A stretch of 64,000 nt of DNA from Marisa cornuarietis (Eukaryota; Mollusca; Gastropoda; Architaenioglossa; Ampullariidae), in assembly GCA_004794655.1 (NCBI GenBank), contig SMMW01000003.1, forward strand, positions 18,060,501 to 18,124,500, given 5' to 3'. The notes beneath the pieces were generated by a model that saw nothing but the letters and a program-made list of their open reading frames with translations, was not told the DNA's origin and ran no database searches. Below, piece after piece: positions 46,201 through 60,441 of the stretch. Position 1 is the stretch's first letter, and each line of letters starts with the position of its first letter. The position numbers were made by a program, and so were the translations under genes.

Positions 46201-49200
46201 ATTTTTCTGTCACCTTTATAGACACGCATCAAAATAGGATGCAACAGTATCGACACGCCTCTTTACAATTCTGGCATGCTTATAAATAGAACATGCTCGT
46301 ATCTTATACACAACTTATAGCAGCTTAAGTAAAACTCAATTGTATCCCAACACAACACAGTGGTGGTATAAATAAAACTCACTTGCATCTCACTACAACT
46401 TATAGAAGAGTGACAACATAACTTATAACACTGCTCTCTCTGTGTGTCTCTGAGTGGCAACATAATTTATCTTTTATATAGTGAGGCGATCTTGTAACCA
46501 TATTCTTCAAATAACCACTATATTAGTGTAGCATTTTGTGTGAAGAGTGCTCTTATGAGTGGGTGCGAGCGTGTGTGTACATTTTCATGTAACTGCGCTC
46601 GCGGCACTCTTCTACCTTTTTCAACAAAAAAGGCCGACCAACGATTCCCACATTTAATGTTAAAAAATAGAATGAATGAACAAACGAGATTAATTATGGG
46701 TAGTCAACGATATGAGCTCTGCGGCAGTGCCACCTAACTAAAGATGAGATAATTCAACACAGGTGAACAGGTAAACTGGTATCCAATAGTTCGAAAGTGC
46801 GATGAATGGGTGAACAAATGATCCGATGAGCAGATAATCCAAAACAGGCGAACTGGTAACCCAGTATCCAATAGTTCCAAGGTACAATGAATGGGTAGAC
46901 AGATGATTCGATGAGCAGATAATCCAAACAGGCGAACAGGTGACCCGGTATCCAACACAAAATGATGTCACAATAATTCGTCCAAATTATTGTTTAATAA
47001 GTTAGACATATCCCTAGGTCGGGATTTGGAGTTCAGTCAGTTGGTCTTGTCCCTCAGCTCAACACGCGACTCATCGGAACTACCCCTTGTTAGTGAAGAT
47101 GCTACCGGTTTGCAGCAAAGCTTCTGTCGTCACCGTAAATTCTCTCTGATGACCTGCCGCGTAACTGTCCTCTACAGTTGAGACACTGATGGTATACAGT
47201 AAAAACTCCTGCTAAAACCGTACCGTTCAGTTTTTCCCCACCTGCTTGCCACAGAATTTGTCCCCCAGGAGTAGAGTCAATGGTTTGCAGAGACTGTCTG
47301 CCGTCTCCATACAACTCGCCGCTCTCTGGTGGGTTGTCTCAGAATCATCTCATAAGTGGAGTCGCTAACGGTTTACAGTGAATGTCTGCCGTCCAGATAG
47401 CTCTGTTCTCTCCCAGTGGTTGCCGCAGAATCCCCGGTATCGTTAGCTCCGTGCCTAACTACTCTCTCCTCAGATTTTTTAGCCAGTCAAGTCCCTAGCT
47501 GCTTGGTTGCTAAGAGGATCGCCTGGCGACTCAATCGTTCTGCGGGATCCATGCTGACTGACTACATTAATTTCTGTACAATTGTAGCGGCATGGATCGT
47601 CACGTTGAATAGTCCGTGGCGGCCACTATTAAATCACACCATGATGCCTTCCACTAAGATTTCATCTTTCTTTTCAAAACAAAGATCTCCCATTTCTTAG
47701 TTACGTCATGGTGTGCGTCACAGCTCACGAGACTATTCAGTGCCGCTGTTCCCCTCCCCAGGACTTTGAACACTTACTAAAATGAACAATAATAATGATG
47801 ATATAATATAAAGAAAAGGTTTGAGCCGTGAAACGTTACAATTAGAATTGTGTACAATTCTTTAAGCTGGTCTAGACACTCTAATATATGATGATAATGA
47901 AGATGATGATGACTGAGGTTTGTTGTCGCTGTAGATTTTACATGATTGTACTAGTGAGTTAGTTTTGGTTTTCAATTCTTCTTTAAATTTCTCGCAGGCT
48001 GCTCTTCATTTAAAAACAATGTAACTCTCTCCCCTTCAATATCTGCCACCTATACACCATCAAATCTTTTAAATGTGCACTGAAAACGCACCTCTTCTTT
48101 GAGCATTACTCCTAACAACAGTCCACACAGTCCACACAATGTTACTCCTTTTTCAACCCTCTCCCCACTTTCCTGTTAATTGCTACTTCCCTACTCTGCT
48201 GAATCATGACACTCTTAGTTCTTGTTACCTGATTCCATATTGCGTTTTCTATATTTGTCTTTTATTAGTCATCAGTACCGTTGTTTATCCTTCTATTTCT
48301 TTGTCTGTTGTCTGTGTCTCATTCTTGTCTCAAGCACTGAGAGCACACTCCTTATGAGCGCAAGTAGCACTATACAAATCAGCATTTATTTTTATTATAA
48401 ATCTCTGAGCTAGGAGAAGGAGAAGGAGGATGAAGATGATGATGGTGGTGGCTGATACTGATACTCACTTCCTCCTTGAAATGAGCTCAGGCCTAGTGAA
48501 CAAAATTCATTCAAGTTCTTTCTCTCTTTTACCTGCCCATCTGCTCAGCAATGCTCATGAATCGGTGTGAGAAAATGGACAACTGAACAGCATCCAAACT
48601 GGTCCCAACAATCTTCATTTCTGAACTTCCCACCTGCAGCACATACAGAAATGCTAAATTAAATGTTGTAGTGCTTGAATGGTAATGCTGCTCCAGAAAC
48701 TGATCACAGAAATCATATTTTTTTTCAATGGCACAATAATTGTATTACCAACTACTTTTGCTGATTAGTGTTGATACTGTTAAAATCATATCTATATCAG
48801 TAGTTGTTGTAGTTGTTGTCAGGAGCAATGCCAATCATTTATCTTTAAAAGAATGAGATGCAGTAATGACCATGCAGCAAAGTAAACAAAATACAATAAA
48901 ATAACAAATAAAGCAAGTTTTAAACTCACCATGATGGAAATGTCACCATCCTTGGTTATCCTGGCACTGCAGTTTGGCTCCACAACAATAGTGCTGTTGA
49001 CATACAAACACTCATAGTTCATGCTCTCTATGTATATATACACACACATACACACATATATATATATCACATTGGGGGGGGGGGTGAATAAGAAGTGTTG
49101 GCCCCATGGAGAAGATACAAATTTTTGGATGTGGTGGAAATTTTCTTTAAATTCTTCACTCAACGTATACATTCTCAGTTTCAAGCATGCCATTTGATAA

Positions 49201-52200
49201 GACCAAGGTATATGCAAAACTCAGACTTTTTGGCCTGGTTTTGATAAATATTTTACACAAAAAGGCTCATATGGCTGGGTGCTAAGTCAGGGGAGACTAA
49301 AGTCATGTGGCCTCAGCAAGTACTACAGAAAACATTCACCTTTTTTTTGTTTTTTGTTTTTGTATGTGAAAGCCTCAGTGAGTACTACAGAAAACATTCA
49401 CCTTCTTTTTTTGTTTTTGTACATGAAAGGCTTGATACAAATTTGATTTTAGACAATCAAGGCACATACAGCTTTCTGTTCCAAAACATAAATAACTGCG
49501 CTGTGCTCTGGAAACTTGTAACTCAAGCCAAATAGAGACACATTATCATGATCAGCCAGAAACCATGATTGTGTGCAGCCGACACAGTATGTGCATACAG
49601 AAATTAAAATACCTGACCTTGATTAACCGATCTCTGAACACAAAGTCACTGAGGCTCTATGCAAAATGAAAACTGGGGAAGCAGGGGGGCTGGACCAAAT
49701 GTTGGCTGAGCATCTGTATGATACTAACAGTAATAATGTCAGCAAAGAAAAAAAAATAAAGCGCACATAAAAGAACTAATTAACAAGCTGAAATATGCTA
49801 AATGCATAGCCAACTTTCATACCCGAAAATTGAATCACCAAGCAGCTACAAGAGTCAAGAGCCAAAACCATACCTGTTTTTATCAAGAATAATGGCAGGT
49901 CCTTTGATAATATGGCCTGCTCGCAGCTTGTCTAGCATATAGACAGGTGTTTCTATGTAGACATTTTCAAAATAGACTTGAACTTTCTGTAACAAAACAG
50001 AGACTCTCTTAATTCCCATACCACAGGAAACAAATCCCAAAACAATTTTTGTTATACTGCATATCATTCACACTTTAATATAAAATTGGTGGAGATAGTG
50101 TTAAAACAGTAATTTACATTTACAAGTGACAATAGTAAAAATGAATTGAATTTATATCAAGTGCTTAAATAATTGTGTGAATGCCTACACATGTGTTTAT
50201 GTGGCAGCTCCAAAGAAGTGTACATTTGTGCATGTAACATGGATTCCAAGTTAAAAGAATTCAGTCCTAATTTTCTCTCAATAACTGCTGACTGTAGTTC
50301 TCTCATAGTTTGAAGCTTTTGTGGTAACATTCATGCAATTCTTAGTATAGTACCTTTTCTTCAATTGGTTTTTCTATCGCCTCATCAATGGGAAAATTAA
50401 CTGGTGCTGTTGATTTTCCCACTCCTCGCACACGCACATCATCCACAAATATATGGCGGTCTTGTAAAGTGAATCCAAATTCAGTGCGGTATCTGAACAA
50501 TAACAAATCCATTTATCATGTTTCTCATTTCTACATTCTAGAATGTAGTCAGTTTCAAATAAAATACATAAAAACATGAATGGGAGTTAAGTTATAAATG
50601 GACAAGTGGAAAAAAACAAAACAAGACAAGCTTATAGCATTGTTATAAGGACAATACCAATTTATGTTATCTGATATCCTACTTGTAACATTTTATATTT
50701 TTCATCTCTTTATGTTGTTTGGCTTAAATGCAATTAAACACATTCTCTCTCCTCCCTCTTTTACCCTCTTGCAAGGTGATAAGCATTTATCTACCCATCA
50801 ATTTTTACCTCATCAGAAACCGTGCCAAGAAGTCTCCATGGCGACTAGAGGCCGAAGTAGCTGGCAAGTCATTTGCAGACACCATAAGAGCACAGTCTGT
50901 GCCATGGTAACGCATATGCAAGAACACCTCAGTCTCAATGTCAGCCCTGTTAGAATTCACCCAAAACACCTCAGTGTTAATGTCAGCTCTGTTAGAATTC
51001 ACCCAAAACACTTCAGTATTAATGTCAGCCCTGTCAGAATTAACCCACCCCTCACTTCTGTTCTAATTTGTCAAATGTTAACAATCTCAAGTACTCAAAA
51101 AGCAAAGTCTAAGATCCGTATCTGGACTCTGCTAGATTACATGTAGCAACAGTCATCATGGAGAGATTAAAAATAGAGGTTTTTTTTAAATGGATATTAT
51201 GCAATAAGTCTTTAAAATATAATGCTGCCTGTAATATTTACGACGAAAAGGTTCAGCATTTCAACTGCTGTTAATTAATGCTTCTCTAGACATCATCAAG
51301 CAAGCTGCTGACCTGGAGAATCCTTGCTGAGATAGGTGTTGCACACACTGTCCTATCAGACGATCAGCTATGGCATCAATGTTTCTAAAATTACCTGAAA
51401 AACAGGACAATTTTTGTGAATATCTCTGCACATGCTTCTGCATGTATCTCAAATAGAGTGGCAGTAAAAGAAAAACTAAAACGGCATCTGACCTGTTAAC
51501 CTTTGAAGATTCTTGGACAATAAAACATTTGTTGTTGTTGACTTTGAAAGGGAAAGTGCTTCCACCTCTCGGTGATTTCGCACTGTGGGGGATGGGGTCT
51601 TTGGGGAGTGTGGGAGTTGGGGATGTGGGTGAGGGTATGGGGGGATGGGGAGATGTGGGGAAAGGGTTGCTGTTTTGTGGTGCCTGATGTGTGGTTTCAC
51701 TTTTGTACGTGCCCTCTATTTTTGTTGGTGTTTAGGTTTTCCAAGTCTGCATGGGTGGTGTACTGTATTTGTGCCCTCTTTATCCATTGCTGATCTGTCA
51801 AGTTTGCATGGGTCATTACAGTGCTGCTGCTCTCTTTCTTCCTGCTGCTGCTGGTGCTGGATTCCTATTTTTTGTGATCGAAGAACTTCACGTTTATAGA
51901 TACTATGAAAGATTAATGTCACTGTTCTGGTGTGACTTAAATAAACCTACCTAGTATGGGCTAAAGCTTCTTGTAGGACAGTTCTGACCATCAGTGTTCA
52001 GATTGATGTCGCCAATTACTGACATTTTGGTAGACATAGCACATGCTACTAGCACAGAAACAAGCACAAAGAAGATATACAGTTGTTACACAAGCTGTAA
52101 GGATGGAAACACAAATATCAGATCCTGTACCTGCTTCATAGGCAAGAGCACAAGGCTCTTGTGCCTCATGCACTACATCTGCCAGTGCCATTCCATACGC

Positions 52201-55200
52201 TGACAGAATGCTGGCATATCTAGAAGACAAAAAAAAAGAAAGAAAAAACTACATTTGTTCCTTTCAATTATCTGTCTGAAAGCAAGAAGGGGGGTGGTGA
52301 CGGGAGAGAAAAGGAGTGTTAATGCATAAAGTTCATGACAGCGATAAACATATCTGTAATTCTATAACAGAATTCATTCATATCTTTCTTTAAAAAAGAA
52401 ACATTTCCTTTTGTTTACCAAGAACTCATAAGCTAGCCAATCAGGATACCATCTTTCCAACAAAAGTTTGCCATCTTTCTTTTGCCCATATGACATGAAC
52501 AGGGCATTACAGCAACTTAGCATCAACTTCTGAAATGTAAACCACAATTAGTTGACTCTGTAAACTAGTACAATCCCTGCAGTTATGGTACACGTCAGAT
52601 GATGGAAATTATCATGTACAATTACAGTGAACTGTGAAAGTCACCTGTGAATAAACACCTGTCTCATACCCAGGGAACGAGCTATTGCACAAGCATGCTG
52701 GCCTCCAGCACCACCAAAACATGCCAGAACATGCTGCGTTGTGTCATAGCCTTTGGCCTAAACAAAGTTTGAAAAACACATTATTTCTTTATTCTTTATA
52801 TTATTCTTTTTTGGGTATCTTATATACTTCATCAACAAGAAAAATTAAAAATCAAGGATTTACTAGCATCTGGAAGAAAAAAACTAACTTGACTCAGGCT
52901 AAAACTGATTAGGTACCTGTGTCAATGCCCTGATGGGACGGCACATAGATTCATTAGCAACCTGAATGAATCCCATCGCTACATCCCCTACTGACATCTT
53001 GGTGTCATGTGATTCTTGGGTGGCCAAAAATGAATTAACCTGTAAGAAAAATATTAAATCTTAATATTTTGTGGCAACAATATGCTGGTCAAAAATTTAT
53101 CTATCTCTGCAATTAAAATTAATAAACTTACTGATTAAAGAGAAACAAAAAGCAATTGAAAACTTCCTGGGGACTCGGCAATTATGTGGATGGAGAAAGG
53201 CATTGACAGATTTGAAATTATGTACATATCTAATACCATGCAGAACTCAAACACTGCAATCGAAAAATAATTGACCATTTCAGAAAGTGAGTATTGCTAC
53301 TAGCACAAGAAGGAAACCAAGAGCTGTGTGTGTGTGCGTATACAAGTCTTTATGTGTTTGAGCATGTCACAGCTGCCACATACATCGATCACCCATTCAG
53401 AATTTTGTTCTGAATCATTCGGTGCATGAAATGTTGCATAATACGTTGCAGCACATGCAGATGCTTGTCTTACTCCCTGCATTCATTGTTAGTATTCTCG
53501 GACATAAAGGCTACTACTTTCGCTCTTGATAGATCTCACCAAGAAGATAATGAGGATGAGAATAATGATAGTGGTGCAAAAGAGTGACAATAAATGTTTT
53601 GTTACTATTTTAATCTCATTTTAATTGCAATGCTTTTGAACAGTTATAGTAGGTTGCACAAATCTTGCACTGCCTTAGCTACACACCTCATCTGTTAAAG
53701 CAGTGAAGGCCTTCCATGATGCTTCACAATCCAGTGGTTCATCCTCCTTTTCACCAAATATATGGGGAAAAAATTCAGGAAGCAAACGACCCAGGACAAG
53801 GTTGGCATCTGTGATGGTGAGTGGACCACCTGAGAAAGCCAGAAAGTTCAGTGGCAGTGTACATGAAAATACACAAGCATAACCCACCCCTCTCTCTCAC
53901 TGGCGTGCATGCACACACACACACACACACACAAATTATACATGCGAACAGAACCAAAGTCTACAAACAGCATCTTGAATTTTTGCAAAGTGGTCGGCTA
54001 AAATAATCACAGACAACGTGGCAATGACAGACCAATCAAAGCAACTTTCTGATTTGACTGTGACCTTTGCTGGATCAGAAAAACAGCAAAAGTCAAAATA
54101 TAGATTTCAAATCCTAGCAAATGAAAACTTCATGACCATCTTTATAAAAAGAAAACAATCAAAGCAGGAAATAAAACTTTCGACATCTGACAAACCCAGA
54201 ATCTGCATTTTCAAAGTACAGATTTCCCCCCTCAACACATTAACTCCAATGTAAAAGCATTGCACCTTTCCTATAACAAGCTGGTCCAGGGTGCGCAGCA
54301 GCAGACTCTGGGCCAACAACAAAGAGTCCTGCACGGAATGACAGAATGGATCCTCCACCAGCTGCTACTGTGTTAATATCAAGCTGTGGAGCCTGAATTG
54401 TCACTCCTGCAGTTGTTGTCTCAAAGACGTGTTCATATGTCCCAGCATAGCGACTGACATCGGTAGATGTACCTGTACAGAGGGTACACCATATATGCCT
54501 TTTCTTCACTTGCTGTTATTCACTGATGATCACAAAAATGTACAGAAAGAGTAACTTACAGATTGCCTACACGACTTTATGTATCCACCGGGTAGACAGC
54601 CTCTGCTGAATGTATTTTTCATTACCGTTATTCCCATCTCCCTGGGGGGGTTTTTCCTTTCACACGCAGAAAATACACTTCTACACCACAGGTATGCACT
54701 CTTGTTATTAGGCACTAGAAAGCTCTTTTTTTTGTGTTCATTTTATAAAGTGATTGAACTTTCCAGTTACAATAAAAACCTCTTTTAATTTCTAATTTGT
54801 GATATTTGATGATTAATGAAAAAAATGCTTATCAAAAGAGTATATGTAAGCCTCACTTACCTCCCATGTCAAAGCCAATGACTGGTTGACAAGCAAGCTC
54901 ACTGTAAGTTGTCAAGGCATAGCCAACAACGCCACCTGCTGGCCCTGACAAAATTGCTTGGGCTCCTGTAAAGCTGACAGAAAATATCAAAACTATAACA
55001 GCCCTCTGTTATCTGTAACTTAAAATACTTGCTGAAAATATTAGTGGTCTTATGTAGTGATTAAAACAGGATAAAACAATACGAGATAATAATTCTGAAC
55101 TATAATACTGAGCATATTTCTGCATCTATTTTCCTTGCAATGAACATCTTCAAAATAAAAATCTTTTAAATTCAAGAGACAGATTTGTAATGATTTGATG

Positions 55201-58200
55201 GTTATTGTAAAAATGTTTTTAAAATCATGGAGAAATCATACGCATGTACTGGTGTCAATCCCCCATCAGATCGCATGAACAGTACATGTGTTCCCTGCAA
55301 TTTCAAAATAAATTAATAATATACTGAAAACATACTCAAATGGAAAAAAAAAAACTTTATACCAAACTTTGACACAACGCATTCAGTAGGATAACCACTA
55401 CTGCACAAGTGAGCTACAGAAATGTATGAGACTTGTGACATCTACTGTGCTAGTACCTATAGGTGATGAAATGCATGAAACAGAATGACACGATGTGTAC
55501 TTAGGTATGTATGTCTCTGACTTTATCAAAACAGACAGCTTCTTTAGAACATTCATATGAAACCTAGCATTTTTAAAACCCTTGTTTGTTTTCAATGAAT
55601 GCAACAAGGATGTTCTATACAATGAGTTTTAAACCCTATCAAAATGTGGGGATTTAGAAATATGGAAAGAATGAAAACACTTTGCACTAAATGCACCCAA
55701 TCACTTGCAACAACCTAGGTCTCCCTTAATCTCCATCCCAGCACTTCTCATCTCACCTCACTGTAATGTGTAAAGAACACTTTCTTCTTACCTTCAGACT
55801 TTCTTTGAAACCACTGGAAAAACTGGAGACATATTTTTGAATGCAGGGAGTAAGATAAGCATCTGCACATGCTGCAACATACCACATAACATGTCATGAG
55901 CTGAGTGATTCAGAACAAAATTCTGAATAGCTGATTAATTTATGTGGCATATGCGACAAATTCAAACACATGCAAACCTGTATCTACACACACACAAAGC
56001 TCTCGATTCCCATTCTAATCTCTTCCCTTCTATCTTGGTTTCCTTCCTGTGCTAGTAAATTTTTCAATCTTTTTTTTCCACATAAATGATAATTTATAAC
56101 TTAATTAAATATTTGTATCATGCAGCCTCCCAGAAACAATAGGTTACATTCTCTGCACTGACTAACAAATAATAAAAATACAAAGGACGAAACACTAGCT
56201 AACAATAACATGCTATGACGCACAAAACACACTCAGCCAATAAATAATACTGATTATATAAAACTGCAATACCTCTCAGCTTTTAGAAATTCACAAGAAC
56301 GTCCATATACAGAGCTCCTACACCTACCTGTATACCCACGAGGCACCATACGAACCATTGACATAACATGAGAAGACAGTGACACTTGGGTAAACCCTAT
56401 CTCTTTTGCAATGCGACTCACAGTGAGCTCATGTTCAGGATAACTGTAAACATGTATAAAAAATATAAACAAAATCAGATCAAACTAAATATCTGCATTT
56501 CAATTTGTTATCAATGATATTAGAATCTACCCAGGACAGATGTACAAAATGAAGATAATCCCTTGTCAAATCATCTCTAGTTACCATCAAGATGGACAAA
56601 TTGCAGAAAACTTTGGTTTGAATCTCTGGTTGATCTTTTAGGTCTATTTTTAAAGATTATGCTATCATTTAGCCAAAATCTGTGACATCTACATGTCACA
56701 GCCTAAGAGTGCATGTCTGAAAAAGTATTTTAGAATGAGTGACCTTAAAAGCTCTTCACCATATTTTTTTCTCCACAATAAAAGTGTTCATTGTCATCAG
56801 TATGTCACGCTTTCAGTAACTTTTTACCATACAACTGCTGATGAATAATTCTGTTCACTTACATGTAGGAATGCATAAGAACAACTGCAAGACAGCGGAT
56901 GCCTTTGACGTAAACATTCTGTAGATCTGAGCGGAGCTTGCTTTCATTGACTGGCTGCCAAACTTCCAGCTATTCATTCATACACACACATATTTTCTTA
57001 CAGTTGCTATAATGGGTCAGAATGAAATTGCATAAGCATTTACCTAAAGTCTAACCAAGACACCGAGATCTGTCTTTAAAGTCCTGCACTGACATTTTGT
57101 GTCTCACAAGTCTTGCACTGTCATGTACATATTCAAAATTGTCCCCAATCTCTTTCTTCTAAGTTCATGTTCTAAAGTACCTCAAGTGAGTGTAAAGTCA
57201 TTTTTAAAAGCCTAAACTCTGGGAAAATTTATCCTATCCACTCTACAGAAAGAGATATTTAGTATAGAAGGTTAGAGTGGCAGAAGGAGGGATGATGGGA
57301 CTTTTAACTTTACCTCTGCCTTTTTTGTGTCCACATCCTTTAACAAATCTGTATTATGCTATGAAGAGAGTGGCCATGAAAGGTCTAACAACACAATCAT
57401 GACACCCGAATTACAGTGTAAGTTATATATTATAATAATTGTAACACTAATAATGTAACTAAATCCTTTAGTTTCAGGTAACACACATGGTAGGGCATAA
57501 AGGATAACTAGTTCTCTGGAAAACAAAATGATGTTTAATTGCACAGTATATAGCAAAAAGGACGAGGCCAGCAGAAAAATAGACAATATATACACATATA
57601 AACAGACAATATATGTAAACAGACAATTGAGACAAATCAGATCTTGAATGCATTCCAGAAATCAGCAGAGAGAAACAAGGACAGAACAACTAAACATCAA
57701 GGACATTGCTGCATCATGTGTAGCATCATTGAAGAAAAGAAATGCATAAAAAATAACCAGTCAAAAGTGTTCTAATATTTTTTAATAAACCTTACAATGT
57801 TGTCAGAACTCCTAAGCTACCTATTCTATGTGAGAAGTTAAAATCCCCTGCCCAGTTAACTGAATGTTAATAATAGTTTTATTACCTTTTCACCTGTTGT
57901 TGCTATGACAACAGGGTGCCTGCCATTCAGCTGACAGTCCTCACGACACATGACTAGTCTCTCTTCCACCTCCACAACATCTTCATACAGTTCTTCTGGC
58001 TTTCTAATGGCCTGCCAAACCATGGTCCCAATATCAAGGTGTCATTACTTATGTCTCAGCAATACCAAAAGAATCTTACAATCCAAAGAATGATATTTCT
58101 GTCCAGTTGAAATATGCCATACCCTTGCAATAACAAAGTTGATCAAACAATGCACAATGGTTATATCTACCACTTAAAACCATATGAAAAGCATTTGAAA

Positions 58201-60441
58201 GTTTGTATATCTTTACTCAGCCTATATATATATATATACATAATATATATGCCTAGCAAACAATGGCTATTTTTCCAGCTCTAGTATGAGGTCACCATGT
58301 TTGGCAGTCTAAAGTCATAATGTTTGGCAGTCCAAGATTTTATAATTGGAATAGCACGCAACTCTGTGAAGAGGAAGCAGCTCTTATACTGAACTAAGTT
58401 CTAGCTAAATACTAGTCACTGTGCACAGCACATGCAAAAGCATCCATTTAAGTATTTTTGAAAAAGATGAGCTTTGGAGGTTTTTTCAATGTTTCATGTC
58501 TTTCTGTCTTGCACTTGCAAGGAATTTCAAACTGTGGGTCCAAATACTAAAAAATAAACCTATACTATTTGGAGAGAGATTTGGTTTGTCAAGCAGAAAG
58601 AAAGACATCCTGAGATCTCAGCACCCATGATGATTTATACTGATGAACAAGGTTTAACAGGATGACACTTATAAGGCTGTTATATATAACACTTATACTG
58701 TTTACAAGCACTTTTACAACTGTCATACCAGATCAGGTTGTCTCCTAATCATTTTAGTTCACTGGGGAGAAGGGTGTTCGAGACCTCACTTTTCTCAGGG
58801 CCAGCTGTACACGAGGGCGATGCCCATCTCCTCTCCCTCGGTGCCTTACCTTCCCTAACCCTCTATGGAGTCAGGTACCCATTCCCCCTGGCTGTGTCAA
58901 CTGGGGGAAGTTTGCTGCGCTGCTTGGGTATTGAACCAGCACACCTCTCAGTTCAGACGCCAGTGCTCTATCCACTCAGCTATCCATTTCCCCAATTTAA
59001 AGAAGTTTATAAGGGAACCCAAATATTTATGAATAGATTATAATAATTTCAAGATCCTAAATACTTGACTGATGATAGAGACTATACCACAGGTATATCA
59101 AAAGTAATTTTTTTAAATCAATGTATCATAAAGTAATGTTTAAAACCTAACCAGATCAAAAATATTTGGCCGAGCTTGATTGCCAATTTGGAGCAGATCC
59201 TGGAATCCTTGTGTGATGACAAGTGCAGTTCTCTCTCCTTTCCTTTCTAACAGTGCATTGGTAGCAACTGTGGTGCCCATGCGAATCCACCCCAAATTTT
59301 GTGTGGAAAGAGGTTCCCCTGGAGGGTATGGTACTCCTGTTTCCTGTAAATGCAAGTTAAAATGTAATCACTTCTTGTTCAGAATGGCTAAAACAGGCAG
59401 TTTAATTTTGTATGTTGAATAATTATTGTATAAAACCAATGGCACATTCTTAAGTAATACTAATGAAGGACTTTCAAGCTGAATATGAAATCCTATACCC
59501 TATTATAGTTTTTGGATTAAACTTTAAATTGAAAGGTTTTTGATAATTCACATACCTGTTCAACACATTTTCTTTTCTGTTTTATATTTGTGATCATGCC
59601 TTAGCTCAAAATTTAAAAGCATTCTCTAATAATTGGTACTGGTATGTAACTGTCTCATCTTCTCATGACAGACTATCAACCAAAAAATTCATGAATGTCA
59701 TTTTCAAGAAAATGTAGGCCTACAATGTATCTAGAGAACGGGATAAAATGTTAGCTTTGGGTGTGTACTGGAATGCATTCTGTTTAGGTCAAAATAATGT
59801 GTTGTTGTTATAACAGGTAACCTTAATCAGAGATCCATACATTTAAAATTTTTAATACACATATTAAAGTTGTATCAGTTTTATAGAGATGAGAGACGAT
59901 TATTGAGATTGAGATAAGTCTTGGAATGCTGTGAAATTTTACACTATTTTTAAAGTTATGCTTGTGTGGAAGAAGTATTCCAGATAATTTTATGACTGGG
60001 CGGTAAGCTTACATGTAAGAGTGAAAAGTGAATGATATTTAATAATAATAATATAAAATGTTTATTTACAGAGCACGTCCTTATTCCAACCACAAAGGCG
60101 GATTCAAGGCACTTTCACAGAAAATGTTTGTTTACAGAGCACCTTATCCCACCAACAAAAGAGCCTCAAGCCACAGATTTTCCATTTATTTATATTTTTT
60201 TATTTATTTTTTTAACAACAGCTGATTTTCTATAGCACAGGAAGAGTTAAATTACCTCTTGTAAGATCCTCCTGATGCCCTCCAGTGGCGCATCGGAGTA
60301 GTTGCTGGGATCGTCTGAAAGCAGTTTCAGAATGCGTACCTTGCCGCTGGGACATTTTGCCCAGACATCGGTGAAGGTTCCACCTCTATCTATCGCAAAA
60401 AGAAAGCCCTTTTCCGTAATTCCTTGCTCAAATTCAACCAT
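40240..60441 (-). CDS. OPLAH: 5-oxoprolinase (ATP-hydrolysing), complete gene of 32 exons
   Basis: This cytosolic enzyme opens 5-oxoproline to glutamate with ATP (glutathione cycle). I traced 32 exons: 60441-60256, 59343-59152, 58011-57886, 56969-56863, 56443-56328, 55871-55792, 55294-55242, 54973-54861, 54472-54266, 53829-53687, 53039-52917, 52757-52645, 52219-52131, 51394-51313, 50946-50809, 50492-50354, 49986-49874, 48993-48930, 48633-48533, 46017-45981, 45654-45544, 45295-45194, 44104-43930, 43606-43497, 43188-43114, 42749-42603, 42443-42309, 42140-41916, 41729-41647, 41275-41115, 40783-40686, 40413-40240. All use GT-AG and agree in phase, giving 3918 nt (1305 aa; human about 1288). Landmarks: [67 protein letters not shown], then the hydantoinase-B half with [39 protein letters not shown] and TPGGGGYG. 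No break is seen. Confidence 0.96.
45358..45447 (+). repeat. 30-bp x3 tandem repeat in OPLAH intron
   Basis: Three units of AAACTGTCAATCACATAAAC plus ACAAATCTTC, identical but for one base. There are no spacers, so this is not CRISPR-like. Confidence 0.95.
46748..46958 (+). repeat. 85-bp tandem repeat in OPLAH intron 19
   Basis: About 2.5 imperfect units beginning GATAATCCAAAACAGGCGAA. The following 46980-47860 stretch holds internally repetitive CTGCCGTC...GTTTGCAG motifs and looks like an inserted repeat of unknown class. Confidence 0.88.
47990..48400 (+). repeat. Dispersed retroelement 3' portion in OPLAH intron 19
   Basis: Related by its decayed coding signature (AAATCTTTTAAATGTGCACTGAAAACGC) to the repeat at 35395-35720. 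It ends in a TATACAAATCAGCATTTATTTTTATTAT tail typical of the family. Low-level TTA richness follows. Confidence 0.5.
49311..49433 (+). repeat. 62-bp tandem duplication in OPLAH intron
   Basis: Two copies beginning CCTCAG(C/T)(A/G)AGTACTACAG and ending in a T/G-rich run. Confidence 0.88.
50925..51050 (-). repeat. 42-bp x3 tandem repeat across OPLAH exon 15 acceptor
   Basis: Three direct copies of a 42-bp unit spaced exactly 42 bp apart. Each carries an AG acceptor followed by GCTGACATT. The copy nearest the coding body contains the acceptor (before 50946) that fits the family. On -, the outer two copies read in frame as [14 protein letters not shown], so splicing at either would add 14 or 28 residues without a stop. 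Confidence 0.88.
51585..51667 (+). repeat. G-rich tract in OPLAH intron 13
   Basis: More than ten runs of three or more G occur in about 80 bases, separated by short T/A-containing loops. The complement, C-rich, is in the transcript. G-quadruplex potential is high on the non-transcript strand. Confidence 0.85.
58725..58997 (-). mobile_element. tRNA-derived SINE, copy 2 (OPLAH intron 2)
   Basis: Read on -, it starts GGGGAAATGGATAGCTGAGTGG, has B box GGTTCAATACC, then the CCCCCAGTTGACACAGCC and CTGACTCCATAGAGGG body. It matches the SINE at 28046-28322 with more divergence. It is in the same orientation as the host gene. Confidence 0.9.
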
